64,000 nt of DNA from Gracilaria gracilis. Its lineage: Eukaryota > Rhodophyta > Florideophyceae > Gracilariales > Gracilariaceae. Numbering within the stretch: position 1 is the stretch's first letter; each line of letters opens with the position of its first letter. The notes under the pieces are model-generated. The model worked only from the letters and a program-made list of their open reading frames with translations. It had not been told where the DNA came from and did no database searches. The position numbers and the translations under genes are program-made. Below are positions 12,404 to 23,300 of the stretch, in pieces. The stretch is taken from the NCBI GenBank assembly GCA_030374805.1, contig JARGSG010000032.1:1-64000 (forward strand). The letters run 5' to 3'.

Positions 12404-13250
12404 GTGTGCAATATTTTCGATATTGCTTGTTCTCCCTTCTCCAACAACTTAGAATACCTCAGATCACCATTTACCACTATTCCACCCCTCACGCTTTCCC
12501 AGTCTGCCTCTCACTATCTCCAAAACTCATCTTGTAGAGGTTCTGCAAACAGCTCTCTCCGTTCTCACACACCTGCCTCGCCCCAAGAAAGCTACCTAAC
12601 CCTCCCACACTTCTCTCGCGTTTCCTCTCCAGAATTCTTTCCGCTGCCCGCTCCACATCCCCGCATTCCAGAATTCTACCACGCACGCTTCAACTTGACA
12701 TCTGCCATCCCACTTGACTCTCCTCCTTTCCTTTCTTCTGCAAACGATCTCACTTGCCAAAACCCTTTCTCTTGTTTGGTGTCACAGGTGACTTTTCTCC
12801 GCCCTCACCATCGCAGATATTCCCAACGTCCTCGCCACTCCTTTCATCATCCTTTTCATCCCCACCGACAGCTCTTTCTCCCTCTCCATATTTTCTATCC
12901 GTCTTTCCAACCCATTCACCTCCTTTCTCAACAGCCTACAGTGTCCCCTAAACTCGCTCAGATCCTTCGCCATGTAATCTAATACACCATCAATATTCAT
13001 CCCCATCTCCACCCCCACCATATTCAACGTCATCCTCACTCTTGCAATCGCCTCCAATAGCAACTCACTCTGAATCACTGAGCGCTGCCCCTCACATCAC
13101 TTTCAGCCTCTCTCTAATGCAATCATCCATTTCTTTTTCACACCGAACCCCATCATCCTCACCCTTCTCTTCAATTCCGTCGCGAACACATCCTCAATTA
13201 CACCACCACACCCTTTCTGTTAAAAACCTTAGTGAGATTCACAGCCTTCT
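12404..13250 (-). pseudogene. Decayed helical protein, family B copy 1
   Basis: Read on the minus strand, this block gives a coding-like sequence in pieces. The first part (13078 down to 12782, 98 codons) is Met/Leu/Glu/Arg-rich with heptad-like spacing and is probably coiled coil. The later part (12686 down to 12489) contains AERILE, a GSFLGAR segment and an ENGES motif followed by SFGDSE. The same later part recurs at 16331-16558. Frames change between the two parts, so it is broken. Function unknown. The plus strand is pyrimidine-rich here and its 192-codon frame (12404-12982) is likely a shadow. Confidence 0.45.
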
Positions 13251-13689
13251 TCCTTGCCATCGCACCTTCACCCTTCATATCCTCACCAACCACACATGTC
13301 TCACCATGCTTTACACACACCCCCAACGAATTTTCGGCCTCATTTTTCGTTTGCTTCAATTTTGGGGCCGGAGTTATCTCGCCTTCCTTCTTCTATGATG
13401 GATTCCGTTGCACCTCCCGAACGACGAGAAGCGCTAGAAGCTCCTCTTTTTTCAAGTATTTATTTCAATGTGTGGTCAGAAACGCGCAAAATCATCGCCA
13501 GACCGAAAAGAAAGCTTCACTTTTGCACAGTTCTCGAAATGAGCAAACGTGGCGGCTCCATCTCCCGCAGTCATGGACGTCGTCCACAGCCTTTACTGAA
13601 CTCATTTTCGTGCCATTTCAAGAAACTCTGTCCTTCCAGCACGTATACTTCTCTACAAAACGTTTCCGCCTCCACACGTCCGAACACCC

Positions 13690-14440
13690 TCAAAGCTCCT
13701 CCTTCTTCCGGCTCACATCGTCCCCATTATCTTTTTGCTTCTCCCCAACACCTGAAGTCTTACCTCGGCTGTGCTGGTGGCGAAATAACTGGATTAAGAC
13801 GGTGTCAACCCCCTCTGTACCTGTGTTTCCTCGAACAATGAACGCGTGCCCCGTGATGTGTTTTTCCTCTGCGGTCACCAAATTTTTGTTCGTGGTCGTC
13901 TTAGAGCGGAGACGCATTTCTGGTCACGACATTAAACCCTAGAGAACAGTTGTGCCGACCGACTTTTTCTTTTTCTGCCACAAACATGTGGTGCTCATGG
14001 TTTTCATAGTGAAAGGAAATGACCCCGGCCATAATCTCCGAGCCTGGAAGAAAAATTACATCACATGAAATTGGGGAAAGTAATTCCACAAAGCTAGTCG
14101 CTCCGTTTGACAAAATTTTTGCTTTTCCGATCGAAGCTGTGCTTGGAGATGTGTTAGTTTTCTGTGACTACCACTTTGTGTTCGTCGTCGTCCCATAGTG
14201 CAAAGCAATCTCCGGTCACGAACTTGGACTTTAGAAGAAAGCCGTGCCCGAAGGTGGGTTTCTTCTCAGCGACGACCCCAATGTTTTCGTGGTCGTCCTG
14301 GGGCGGGGAGACGGCGTTAGGCACGAACTTGGACCGGTGATTAAAGTTGTTCCCGCGGACATGTACTTCCTCTGCCACAAATGTGTGGAGCGTATGGTTG
14401 TCGCAATAAAGTTAGTTTCATTGATCACCACCTCCAACTC
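13690..14440 (-). pseudogene. Decayed protein with about 35-residue tandem repeats
   Basis: On the minus strand five or six related units follow one another, centred near 14375, 14270, 14170, 13980, 13880 and perhaps 13770. Each unit has the pattern D/N-x-H-x-x-x-V-V/T-A-E-K/E followed by GH and an aromatic or Asn, then S-K-F-V-T-G or similar. DNA copies show the matching word around TTCCTCTGCCACAAATGTG. Spacing of about 96-108 bases corresponds to 32-36 residues per unit. Frames of 75, 70 and 74 codons cover parts (13690-13917, 13901-14113, 14154-14378). I do not recognise the repeat. It could be a solenoid or beta-repeat protein, now broken. Confidence 0.45.
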
Positions 14441-14742
14441 TAGAAGAAATGGTTCATGACATGATGGTTGAAAACATAGTTTAGTTCTACAGAGCTAGAG
14501 GCTCTGCATGAAAACCTTTTCGACATTGATGTGATGTAACGGACGTAATATTCTATTTTTGCCGGGCGACAACTAGCTTTCTTTCCAAACGGAGTAGTAC
14601 TCCCGCTTGTGATAGAAAATGATAAACCCTTGAGAAATATATCAACTTACCGATAAAATAGCTTTGTAATGGTTGTAAAGAAGCGAAGATTGCTTTTCTT
14701 CCTGCCATCTTTCTGTTGAAATTTATTTAACAAAAATTCGTC

Positions 14743-15442
14743 TCATATACACTGCGATGCTCTAAAACTGCATAAAACATCTCTTGGGTTTTCCGACTCC
14801 AATATTCCCAACCCTGCAACCAGATCATTTACTCCAGCATTCACTGCTTCTACCACAGCTTGCGCCCCAATACCTCTAATCATCTGTATTCCCAAATTGG
14901 GATATAACCTTCTAGAAAAGCTTCTTTGTCTACCATGCTCTCCATGAACTCTTATCCCCAACATCCAGGTTCCAAAGTCATTAACCACATCACGTCAACT
15001 AGTCTTTCATTTAACAACGGTAGTGTAGACAAAAAAGCAGTTCTCGGTCGAAGTGCAACCCAACCTGCATTCCACTCAACTTGGACTCCACATGTGGTTC
15101 TTTTATCACTATCACCTCCTCATATGTAGGTCCCTCGTAGACCGCAGAAATACACTCAATTCCAGGTGCCTCGCAAAGACCATTTACAAGGAATGTTAAC
15201 TAATCCGCACCTGCGTTAGCGAGCTCATCTATCTATCGCGCAGAGACTGAAACCCTCAAAGAACAGTTTAATCACACAATTTTACGGTTCCAATGTGCTC
15301 GAACCACAGGCGGGCTAATGTTCAGACTTGACATGAAATGGTCATTGATGACATCCACATGCTGCCAGTGTACCCCAACACCTTTCATACGCGCCGCCAC
15401 CACCGCCAGACCGGCAAAGTCTGACGCAAAAATAGAAGGAGC
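14743..15442 (-). pseudogene. RPE: Ribulose-phosphate 3-epimerase pseudogene
   Basis: RPE interconverts ribulose 5-phosphate and xylulose 5-phosphate in the pentose phosphate and Calvin cycles, using a TIM barrel with a divalent metal. Minus strand from 15442 reads APSIFASDFAGL, then HVDVINDHF (family HVDVMDGHF), SPPVVRA, then IDELANAGAD and LTF. After a frame change, 14988 down to 14743 gives YPNLGIQ, GIGAQ, an AVNAGVNDLVAG segment and ENPRDVL, matching the family end (IQVDGG, AGANVIVAGSAIF, DP). In-frame stops lie at 15272-15274 (TGA), 15233-15235 and 15200-15202 (both TAG, the last where GAD-Q-LTF would be expected), and the middle is shifted. The His and Glu of LTFHVE and the catalytic Asp-Gly of VDGG are lost. 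Clearly a dead copy; a working gene must exist elsewhere. Any N-terminal targeting peptide was not identifiable. Confidence 0.85.
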
Positions 15443-16330
15443 TACAAGCAGAGAAGTATCCGTACTCAGTTATTCCACTAGAATTCTTAATGCTACAGAG
15501 TTACTCAAGGACCGAGCAGAAAGTAGGGGGCATTCTCATATACCCCACCAAAAACCTTGAACACCTTGTGGTGACCTTCTCTTCTACGCGATTAGAAATC
15601 TATATGAAGCACATCAAAGCCTCGTATTTTAAAGCGCTTGGCCATACATCATTACTACGTATGGAAACGATCATAAGGCTTCCACCACGCCTTGAAACAA
15701 ACAGTGTGTAGAAAAACAAGAACTTCTAACTTTCCCAAGCAATCTCTACTCCTGTGCAATGATATTCCTGAGTATTTTACTGCGCACCCTGCAGCTGAAT
15801 CAGTTCAATCCTCCTTCTTAAATATTATTGACTTCTAAAAGCCCTTACCTCCCAATCCCTTGTTACTATCCATCCCAGGGCCTTAAGAAATTACACTCCT
15901 CCATGCTCCTTTACCAAGCACTGCATTCTAAAACGTGAACACAACCAAGCCCCTGTCCTTCTCCAGCTCTTCATAAACATCAACACAGTTGCTCTTCAGT
16001 TCATAAAAATCACAGCAGTCGTGACCTCCACGTCGGTGTTCTCTGAATGCTAGTTTAGTATGCTAGATCGCCAGTCGTCAAAATAAAAATTCGAGAAAAC
16101 TACCATTTTTGCAGTTTGCGCTAGTTGGCAAGGCAATTTTTTTTGGGTATTACTTTTCCGTTCAGTGCAGTTTAAACTTCACTTATTGCAGTTGAAGGCC
16201 AGTTTGCAGTTATTCTGCCACCGCTCGTAACTTTACATTTCTAACACTCGTCAAAAACACTCTAAAAAACTACGAGCCCACCACTAACGCTCCCTCATTC
16301 CAACTCTGCATCCGGATCCTGAGTCTCAGT
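15443..16330. other. No recognisable gene
   Basis: Short frames only. The part just right of the RPE pseudogene could be its former N-terminal or promoter region, but no transit peptide or motif can be supported. It contains several pyrimidine-rich runs on the plus strand between 15720 and 16020. Confidence 0.35.
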
Positions 16331-16700
16331 TTATCCAAATATCAAGTTGAAGAGCTCCAACGGAACACTCTCTCCATTCTCGTACATCTTCCTAGCCACA
16401 AACCAGCTCCCAACCTCTCCCAGCCTGTTCTCTTCCGGCTCCTCCAGTATGCGCTCCGCCGTTCTTACAGCTGCTGCTGCACTACCAAACCCAAGTAGTG
16501 GACTTCCCCTCGGGGGCTGCCACCTCGAACAGGCCTCCCCCTCTTTGTTTCCCAGCAACCCCCCTCCCTCCCTTCCGCTTCTTCCTCAGCTGACACCCTC
16601 CAACCTACCCTTCTTTGTCTTCCCTTCTCCACCCCTTCACACAGCCACGTCCACCCCGAGACAATGGTGACACCGGTGACTTTTTCCAGGAGTTCTGTGG
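16331..16700 (-). repeat. Family B copy 2 (decayed coding sequence)
   Basis: A 75-codon minus frame (16331-16558) contains AERILE, a VGSWFVARKMYENGES segment and NLIFG, followed by a stop. It aligns with 12489-12686, where AERILE, GSFLGARQVCENGES and KMSFG occur in the same order with similar spacing. The match continues weakly past the stop in both copies. Same strand as copy 1, 4 kb away. It may be a dispersed gene family or an uncharacterised transposon ORF. The region has the same Ser/Pro-rich opposite strand as copy 1. Confidence 0.5.
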
Positions 16701-16899
16701 TTGAAACCCGGAGAAAGCGGACCTACAAGAACTCCAGCCTCATCTTTAATGGCACGCGGACAGAAAATGGAGGTGAAGTGGCACTTCATGGCTTACACAT
16801 GATGAGTTAAGGAGGTGTTATGGAAAGCGTGAAGACGCGAGAGATACAGGACTTAATTAATGTAGAGATATACGCGAAGCTTTAAGTAAGGACAAGTAA

Positions 16900-17430
16900 G
16901 ACAGTAGACTGGGGTGTGGCGGCGCTTTAACGGTGCGCCGATGAAGCGCCACACTACCCTGGTCCGCTGTCCCAAAAAGATTATGTATTTTCAATTAATT
17001 AAAACGACAGCCTGGGACAGCGGACGGTGGTGTCATGGCACATCATTGGTGCACCGATGAAGCGCCATGAAACCTTCGTCCGCTGTCACCGGCGCGTTGG
17101 AGGTACCAAGTATGCCAGCACTTTACCAATATCATTCATGACCCATGGACAGCGTGCCGGGGGGCACCCCATCTTCATCGCTCATGGCCGGTTGTCTGTG
17201 CCACATATACCAGCACCCAAGCTTCCTCACTCATAGTGCGTTAGGAGAGCGGGCCGGTGTGTTGTGGTGCTTCATCGGTGCACCGTTGAAGCGCCACGAA
17301 ACCTCCGTTCGCTGTCTCAGGCTGTCGTTTAAATAAACTGAAAATAAATTTTCTTGGGACAGCGGACTGGGCGGACGTGGGGCTTCATGGATGCAAAGAT
17401 GAAGCGCCACGCTACCTCGGTCCGCCGTTC
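16900..17430. repeat. Nested palindrome of four 72-bp hairpins
   Basis: Four units of about 72 bp lie at 16900-16971 (A), 17016-17087 (B), 17245-17316 (C) and 17358-17430 (D). Each unit is itself an inverted repeat with 31-base arms, typically GACAGCGGAC at one end and GTCCGCTGTC at the other, an inner GGCGCTTCAT / ATGAAGCGCC pair, and a self-complementary loop near CGGTGCACCG. In unit B about 26 of 31 arm positions pair. The AT-rich spacer between A and B (16972-17015) is close to the reverse complement of the spacer between C and D (17317-17357), so A-B and C-D form arms of a larger palindrome around 17165. A GTGCC-GGGG-GGCAC hairpin sits near the centre (17153-17166). No coding potential is convincing. 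A foldback-type transposon or a source of double-stranded RNA are both possible. Confidence 0.85.
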
Positions 17431-18700
17431 AGGGGACCTGGCCAGCAAGAAATGAGGTAATTCTTTTTCGGCATGGATAGTGTTCTGAAGCAGTACTGGG
17501 ACTACATCGATGTATCAATGCAGTTCTCTCTCGCTCCGGTTCTTTTTCAGACTTTGCAGGTGTCTCTTTCTGAGTATAGGCCGCGGGGTGGTTCAAAGTG
17601 GGTGTTTATCAATTTTACGGATTAGAATCCATAATAACTCGTTCCACTGTCCAATTGACCCAGTGAAGTTGGTAGTATTTGATTGTCTTCTAGGTTCGTG
17701 TTAACTCTTTTGCAAAACGAATTGAAGCCTGTGAATGAAATAGTGGCACCATGAAAGTGCGGTGACATTCGCTTTGAAGGTAGGGTTTTGCACAAATAAA
17801 ATAGTTTAATATTTAAACAGTTACTAGGGTGATTCGGTTATTCGCTACCCGGCATGACTGAAAGTGGTGATTTGGTGATAAAAGAAACTTTTTCTGGCTA
17901 CATTACAACATACTGTACCCCTCACAATGATAATGCACGAGAGTCCACGAATATCTCAGATACAGAAAGATATGTCGACAATAGGAAAAGTGTGTCTGCT
18001 GGCAGACGTCGGGAAATGATTGTAAGGGGAGCTGTATGAAAGGTACTACACGTAGTGAGAGTTTTAGATAATTTACAGACCGTAACAGGAGGCATTTTGC
18101 CACGTGGTGCAGTTGCCGTTGCACAATGTAATGCGTCCCTACGAGGTAGAGAGGCACCTAATTATGCAACTTTTGTTTTCCACAATCCTCTAAGAGCTCT
18201 AAGAGTAGCGAGTAGGGGTCGGATCCACTAAATTAGTATTCCTTATCCAGATCTAGAATCAACCGGTGCTTCAGTATATCTCTACTATGTTTTCACGGTG
18301 TTCGGACTCTTTTCACATGCGTCGATCGCCCCTGACGTTCCATACCTCCTAATGTTGTCATGATCGCTGGTAAATACGCTCACTTACAAGCTTCATTCCT
18401 ATTCCGACCGTACCGTGCAACTAACGGCACGCTAGCCAACTAACCTACCAATCGGACGTTTTGGAGTTGTAAGGATGGTGGGCGATTTTTTGAGCATGGA
18501 ATAACGAAAAAAAATGGGAGGTTCGTCGAGCTTTAGGTGAACGAAATACTATGGCGAATGCTTCTGTTCTGATTTCCTAGATGGAGACCAGCGTGATGAG
18601 CTTGAAAACGATGAGGTGCAATTCACTGAGTGGATCAAGGCAGAAAGTACGGTAGGAACCAAATCGTTAGATGAGGTTTAGAGGAGGGTCGGATTCCGGA
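17431..18700. other. Mostly unrecognised, with a coding-like fragment
   Basis: The plus strand at 18038-18229 holds about 63 coding-like codons with the words VVRVLDNLQTVTGG, REAPNYATF and VFHNPL, ending at a TAA. Another plus frame at 17474-17620 reads VLKQYWDYIDVSMQ with aromatic-rich sequence. Neither could be assigned to a family, and frames between them are broken. They may be pieces of one old gene or transposon. Confidence 0.35.
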
Positions 18701-20323
18701 ACGGGACAGTATTTTGGAATTGCGAGGTTTCAATGGTTTGTCGCTTGCTGGTGTGAGATTCTTGGAGAGGCTAGTAGCGAAGAGGGAGGGATGCTTTATG
18801 GAGAATTTGACGCAGAGACTTGGAGCGGTTCTTGATTGCTACATAGCAGCATGTCGACCGGAGAAACTCAGTTTTAGTCGCTTCGTTTTGGAACCGGGGA
18901 GACATCAGGGATGGGACAGAAAAAGGAGAGGGGAAAACTTAGAATGAATAAGAGTGGGAAGAGTGGTTTTAGGATGGAGGACCGGACGGATTTGAATGAA
19001 CGCCAGGACTTGTAGGAACGGGGAGTTGTCAAGAGTGACTCTGACTTGATTTTATCGATGGCTGCGAGTTTGATGAGCTGGGAGATGCCGAGGTGGAACT
19101 TATGGAGTGATTTGAAGGGGAAGATGCTGTAAGAGGAAAGGAGAGGGGTGATGTTGAGGAGAGGGTAAGAATCGAAGAGAAAGGACTATTTTGCAACGGG
19201 AAGGGAATGGAATGCTTCAACCGCCTTTTCCTTGATGTTTAGAGCCATTCTAGGCTTTCTGGAGAGGTCAGCCTTCTCGGAATCTTGGACGAGCGCAGAG
19301 TGTGCTTTGTGGGCAGCGAGAGTCAGGGTCTGGGATAGAAGAAGGGTGGATGGAATTCGTAGATTGAGCTCTGCGCGGGGGACGGTACGTCAGTGGCATG
19401 GATGCTGGGGGCGGGTGCCGTGGGTAAACCTGAGAATGTCCTTTGCTTTTGAGATGCCTGCACAGTAGCTGGCGATGATTGGGGAATAATAGCAGAGCAC
19501 GTCATTAGCGTCACAAAAAGTGAAGCCAGTGAGGCTGGAGGAGAGAAGAGGGGCGAGGATGTTGGAGATGGCATGCTGGATGGGTTCCATTTTGGTACAG
19601 CGGAAGATGCTAGACGAGGTTTTGGGGACGCAATCGGGGTCTTGAGAATCGGTGGCCATATTGAAAGAGATTGGCAGGTATCCAAGAACGGTGAGATTGC
19701 CAGTGATTGATTTGGAACGGAACGAATCGGAGAAGTTGAGTAGGGGGATGTAAGGGGGTTGGGAGGTGCTGGAAGAGGATTTGAAAGAGATCGAGGACTT
19801 GTCGGAGTATATTTGAACGAAGCCGATGAAAGAGTCGATACCGGTGTTCTCAGGGGGTTTTCAGACGCAGGAGTTGTTGGAGGACTGCATGATTGCCCGC
19901 TGAGGGCTGGGACAGCTTCTTTTGAGAGGAATCCTTGGGGTGAGCGAAAGCGGGAGGGCCGGAGGAGGTTATATCGGGGAGGTGGCGGAAGAAGGTGTTG
20001 TCGGATTGTGCGAGTGCGAGTTGTCGTTTAAGGGTTTTGAAAGCATCCTTTCATAAGATAGTGGAAGTCAAGAGGTGCTGTGGGTCGTGAAGGGTGGTGG
20101 GAGTGAAACCGGTGTTGCTGACTCGCTGTTGAAAGAGGTCTGTTTGAAATTTGAGACACTTGGAGGTGGGGGAGTGGGTGTTGTGGAAGGCTGAACTGGA
20201 GAAGTCGGGGTCGTGTAGGAGAAAGATGATTTCGTCTGCATTGCAGTGGCCGAGGGTGGTAGCGATGAAAACTTGAACACCGCTAATTTGTCCTACCCGA
20301 ACAACTTGTATTGTACCTTTCAA
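18700..20323 (-). mobile_element. Plavaka-like (CACTA-related) DNA transposon remnant
   Basis: Read on the minus strand, 20323 down to about 18700 gives a transposase in pieces. The order fits the Plavaka/KDZ group: an N-terminal part with NADEIIFLLHDPDFSSS (20323-20051), then a frame near 19840 with FVQIYSDKSS and a short run ending TVLGYLP, like the IYSDET and LLGYLP boxes of the family. A 19659-19390 segment follows with CDANDVLCYYSPIIASY and a HGTRPQHPCH segment resembling the Cys-rich box. Downstream (about 19190-19050) there is KSLHKFHLGI, like the D-x-x-H-x-x-x-LG-I box. It has several stops and frame changes, including a stop right after the PCH box at 19390, and is not active. The coding strand is pyrimidine-rich, which explains long purine-coded shadow frames opposite. 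Termini and target duplications were not found. Confidence 0.55.
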
Positions 20324-23300
20324 CCTTTCTGCATGCTGGCGTCAAACGGATAGGAAAGGTCTCAAACTCCGAACATGGGGAACTGGAGAATCGGTGCGGT
20401 GGTTAACGGAGAAAGTCCCACAGTAACCAATAGAGTGGCACCTCCCAACAACGCTTGTAGTCGAGACACGGGGGCTTGACTCATTCTGTACCCACCCGAA
20501 ATCATGCAGAACATGACAGCGTGTACCGATTTGAAAAAATCTTTGTTGTAGGTGGTGGATGGAGAGTCTGTCAACAAAAAGAGCGATGGTCTATGCTTGT
20601 CGTTCACGGGCTAAGACAGAGCTGAGAAAGAACACGTTAAAAAAAATCTGGGTATCTATCTCGCAACAGCGGTGCCGTACGATAAATTCTTGTAGCAAGA
20701 CGGTCTTTTCCGCGGCTTCAGTACTTTTTCTGAGTGCTCATTAAAAAGTGCAGACTGAGATATGATTGGAAGAGATTAGAACAGGGGCTGAAGAGAAAAA
20801 CGGAGATGCGGAGAACGTCTAAAAGTTTGGATCATTTACAATGCTCTTGATATTGCGCACTAGCTCGGACGTGTATCGTTTTGGTGAAGTGCATACGTTA
20901 GGCATCATGTCATCAAACGCATAGCCGGATTGTTGTTCGCTCAGAAGTTTGGATACGAGACTTTCATTGTTATATTGCTGCGGATGTGGAGGCGGTTGTT
21001 ATTGGTGCTACTGCAGATAGGTAGCAACAGCTGACCAAAACTGGTATGTGGGGAGATTGAGGTCGTCTACAGCCTCCTCAATGAGATCTCAGGCCTTCTT
21101 GACGCTTTTCTTAGGGCGGTGGATGCATGACATTTGAGGCGATTGAGTGTTAGTAACCACGGGGCGGTAGGGAGAACTGCAATACCTGCGGCGGCTCAGC
21201 AGCTGGCTGGGAAATAGCGATTGAGAGGCTGCGGGGAATATGAGCGCACATGCAGGTATACAGCGCTCCGGTGGCCTGGAGAAATTAGAAGCGCGACGGC
21301 AGGGCCTGGTCGGGGGTACGAAGTAGGAATGGAGCGGAGCGGTGTGGATATATGTGGGATGAAAGGTCGCTGGCGAGTGAGACAGACAACAAGTGCGGTG
21401 AGGACAGAAAAGTCGCTGGAGAAGGGAGAATTTATTTTTTATAAGGCAGTATTGGTACCGTTGCAACAACGGTAAGGCGCAACAAAGAGGCAATTCATGG
21501 CGGAGTTAATATGCAGAGAGCCCAAATTGCAGAACCTGCACCCAATAGAGTTATCCGTCACCTTAGAAAACTCTGGTGGATACATCCGACCTCATCGTGT
21601 ACGGAGCTCTAAGTTTCGTTCGACAGTGGCGGTGCTAAAGCTCTAGGTTAAACCAATGGATACGGCACGTCATTTTCTTTGAGGTCCCAAAACCACTAAT
21701 TACATAATGCCCAACGCATCGAGCTCACGGGCCGCAAGGACGTTGGGAGCGTTATCAATATGCGTGAACAAATGCTGAATACGTGTCAGAGTTAACGCAA
21801 TCCACTATTGACATCAATTGCGCCTTGCTGTAGATGCTCAAAGCGAGCGCACGCAACGTGTTCAGAGATGCAGCCGACGGAGCGTGCGCAAGGAGCAATG
21901 ACTCAGGTTCTGGGATTCGTTTTTTTCTGTGATATGGTTGTGCAGTGAAGGGGGTGAGTAAATGAAGCACAGAGGGCTGTGGCTGGAAAATTATAAGAAA
22001 CAAGGCCGGTGAACTGGTTGCGATCAGGCGTTTATAGGCTGAGCACAATTGAGACCAGGCAGTGGTTTCAAGTGTTGCTCTCTCGCTCAAGGAAGATAAA
22101 AGGCCATAAAAGACGTTGACAGACTGATGTAAAATCGATGACATCATGTGATCATAAAGCACACGACATTGCTACTCAGTTTTGGGAATAGGGTTCCTCT
22201 GGCCCAGCCCTAACCTAAAAACCGATGAGAGTGCCACTGCAGACCGGGAGGGCGATTTCGGCTACTCTCTGGCCAGCAGGAATTAATTGACCTCTACTCG
22301 GACATCTTCGGAGCTAAACAATTAAATCTAATAAATCACATTGTGCAACAAGGCCCATGCGCGCCCCTTCTCCGGCACCCAACGTGCAACTTCGAGCTCG
22401 TTTCGGCCGTATACAGTACCCACTGGGCCTATAAACACTTTTCATAATCGGCGATAGATGCATCACCGGCACTGGCGGAAGACGTAGCGCCAGCGACACG
22501 CATCATCTCGCGTAGAGCCTCATCCATATGTATATTAGCTGTAGTACCTCGCAATGCAGGTTGGCTCGATATGGTGCCACAAGCGCCAATAGAGAAGGGC
22601 GAAACACTCCGCGTTCTCGTTGGTCACGAAAGGGAATGTCACACGTTAAGAAAGCTCTCCTATAATTTGTTTTGGGTGCTGGGACACAATCAACTGCCAA
22701 TGGTCATATCTCATATTTGAGGTTGCGAGTCAAGGAACCGGCACTACCCCGGCTGGAGGAGCAAATGCTTCACATTAGAAGAAAACCAGTTCGTGACTGC
22801 TCGCCAGTTTCTGGAGTCACGTAGAGTACCAATTCCAAGGCACTTACAGATATTGACCAGCTCTGCGGGCTTGCCACCGAAAGGTTGAATTAGTTGTCTA
22901 TTTTCGTCAGGACTAAGTCTCGCCCTTCATAATCGCTTTGCTGTGGTTCAACTTTTTCATCTAGGACCCCTACCATAAACCAATGATTGTTTTTTCCTTT
23001 TACTTCTTCTTCTTGTTCAATTCTGTTTCTCCAAATTAGTGTTCTACTTTTTCCTGAATAGGATATATAACGCCGATAAATCTGATTTGATTATAACTAG
23101 CCGGTATTTCAGAGTTCAGTTACAATGGATATTATCCTAATTTCAATGTATTTTCTCCTTAAATGATCTGGAGTAGAGCTGTTCCATTTCTTGTTCTATT
23201 CAGAACTTCTCATGATGAGGGCAACAATCCCTAACAGGGCGGCGTTGCAGGTATCGCGTTTTGGCATCTTTCAGATTGGGCAAAAAAGGCACCGGTGTTC

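Noticed and set aside
12404-12982. 192-codon plus frame, and the 236- and 195-codon plus frames at 13232-13942 and 13254-13841
   Set aside because: Pyrimidine bias keeps these open. For the first, the minus strand carries motif-bearing sequence (family B). The other two overlap each other in different frames and have no recognisable domain.
19323-19685. 120-codon Pro/Ser-rich minus frame
   Set aside because: Overlaps, in another frame, the Plavaka-like transposase segment with real motifs.
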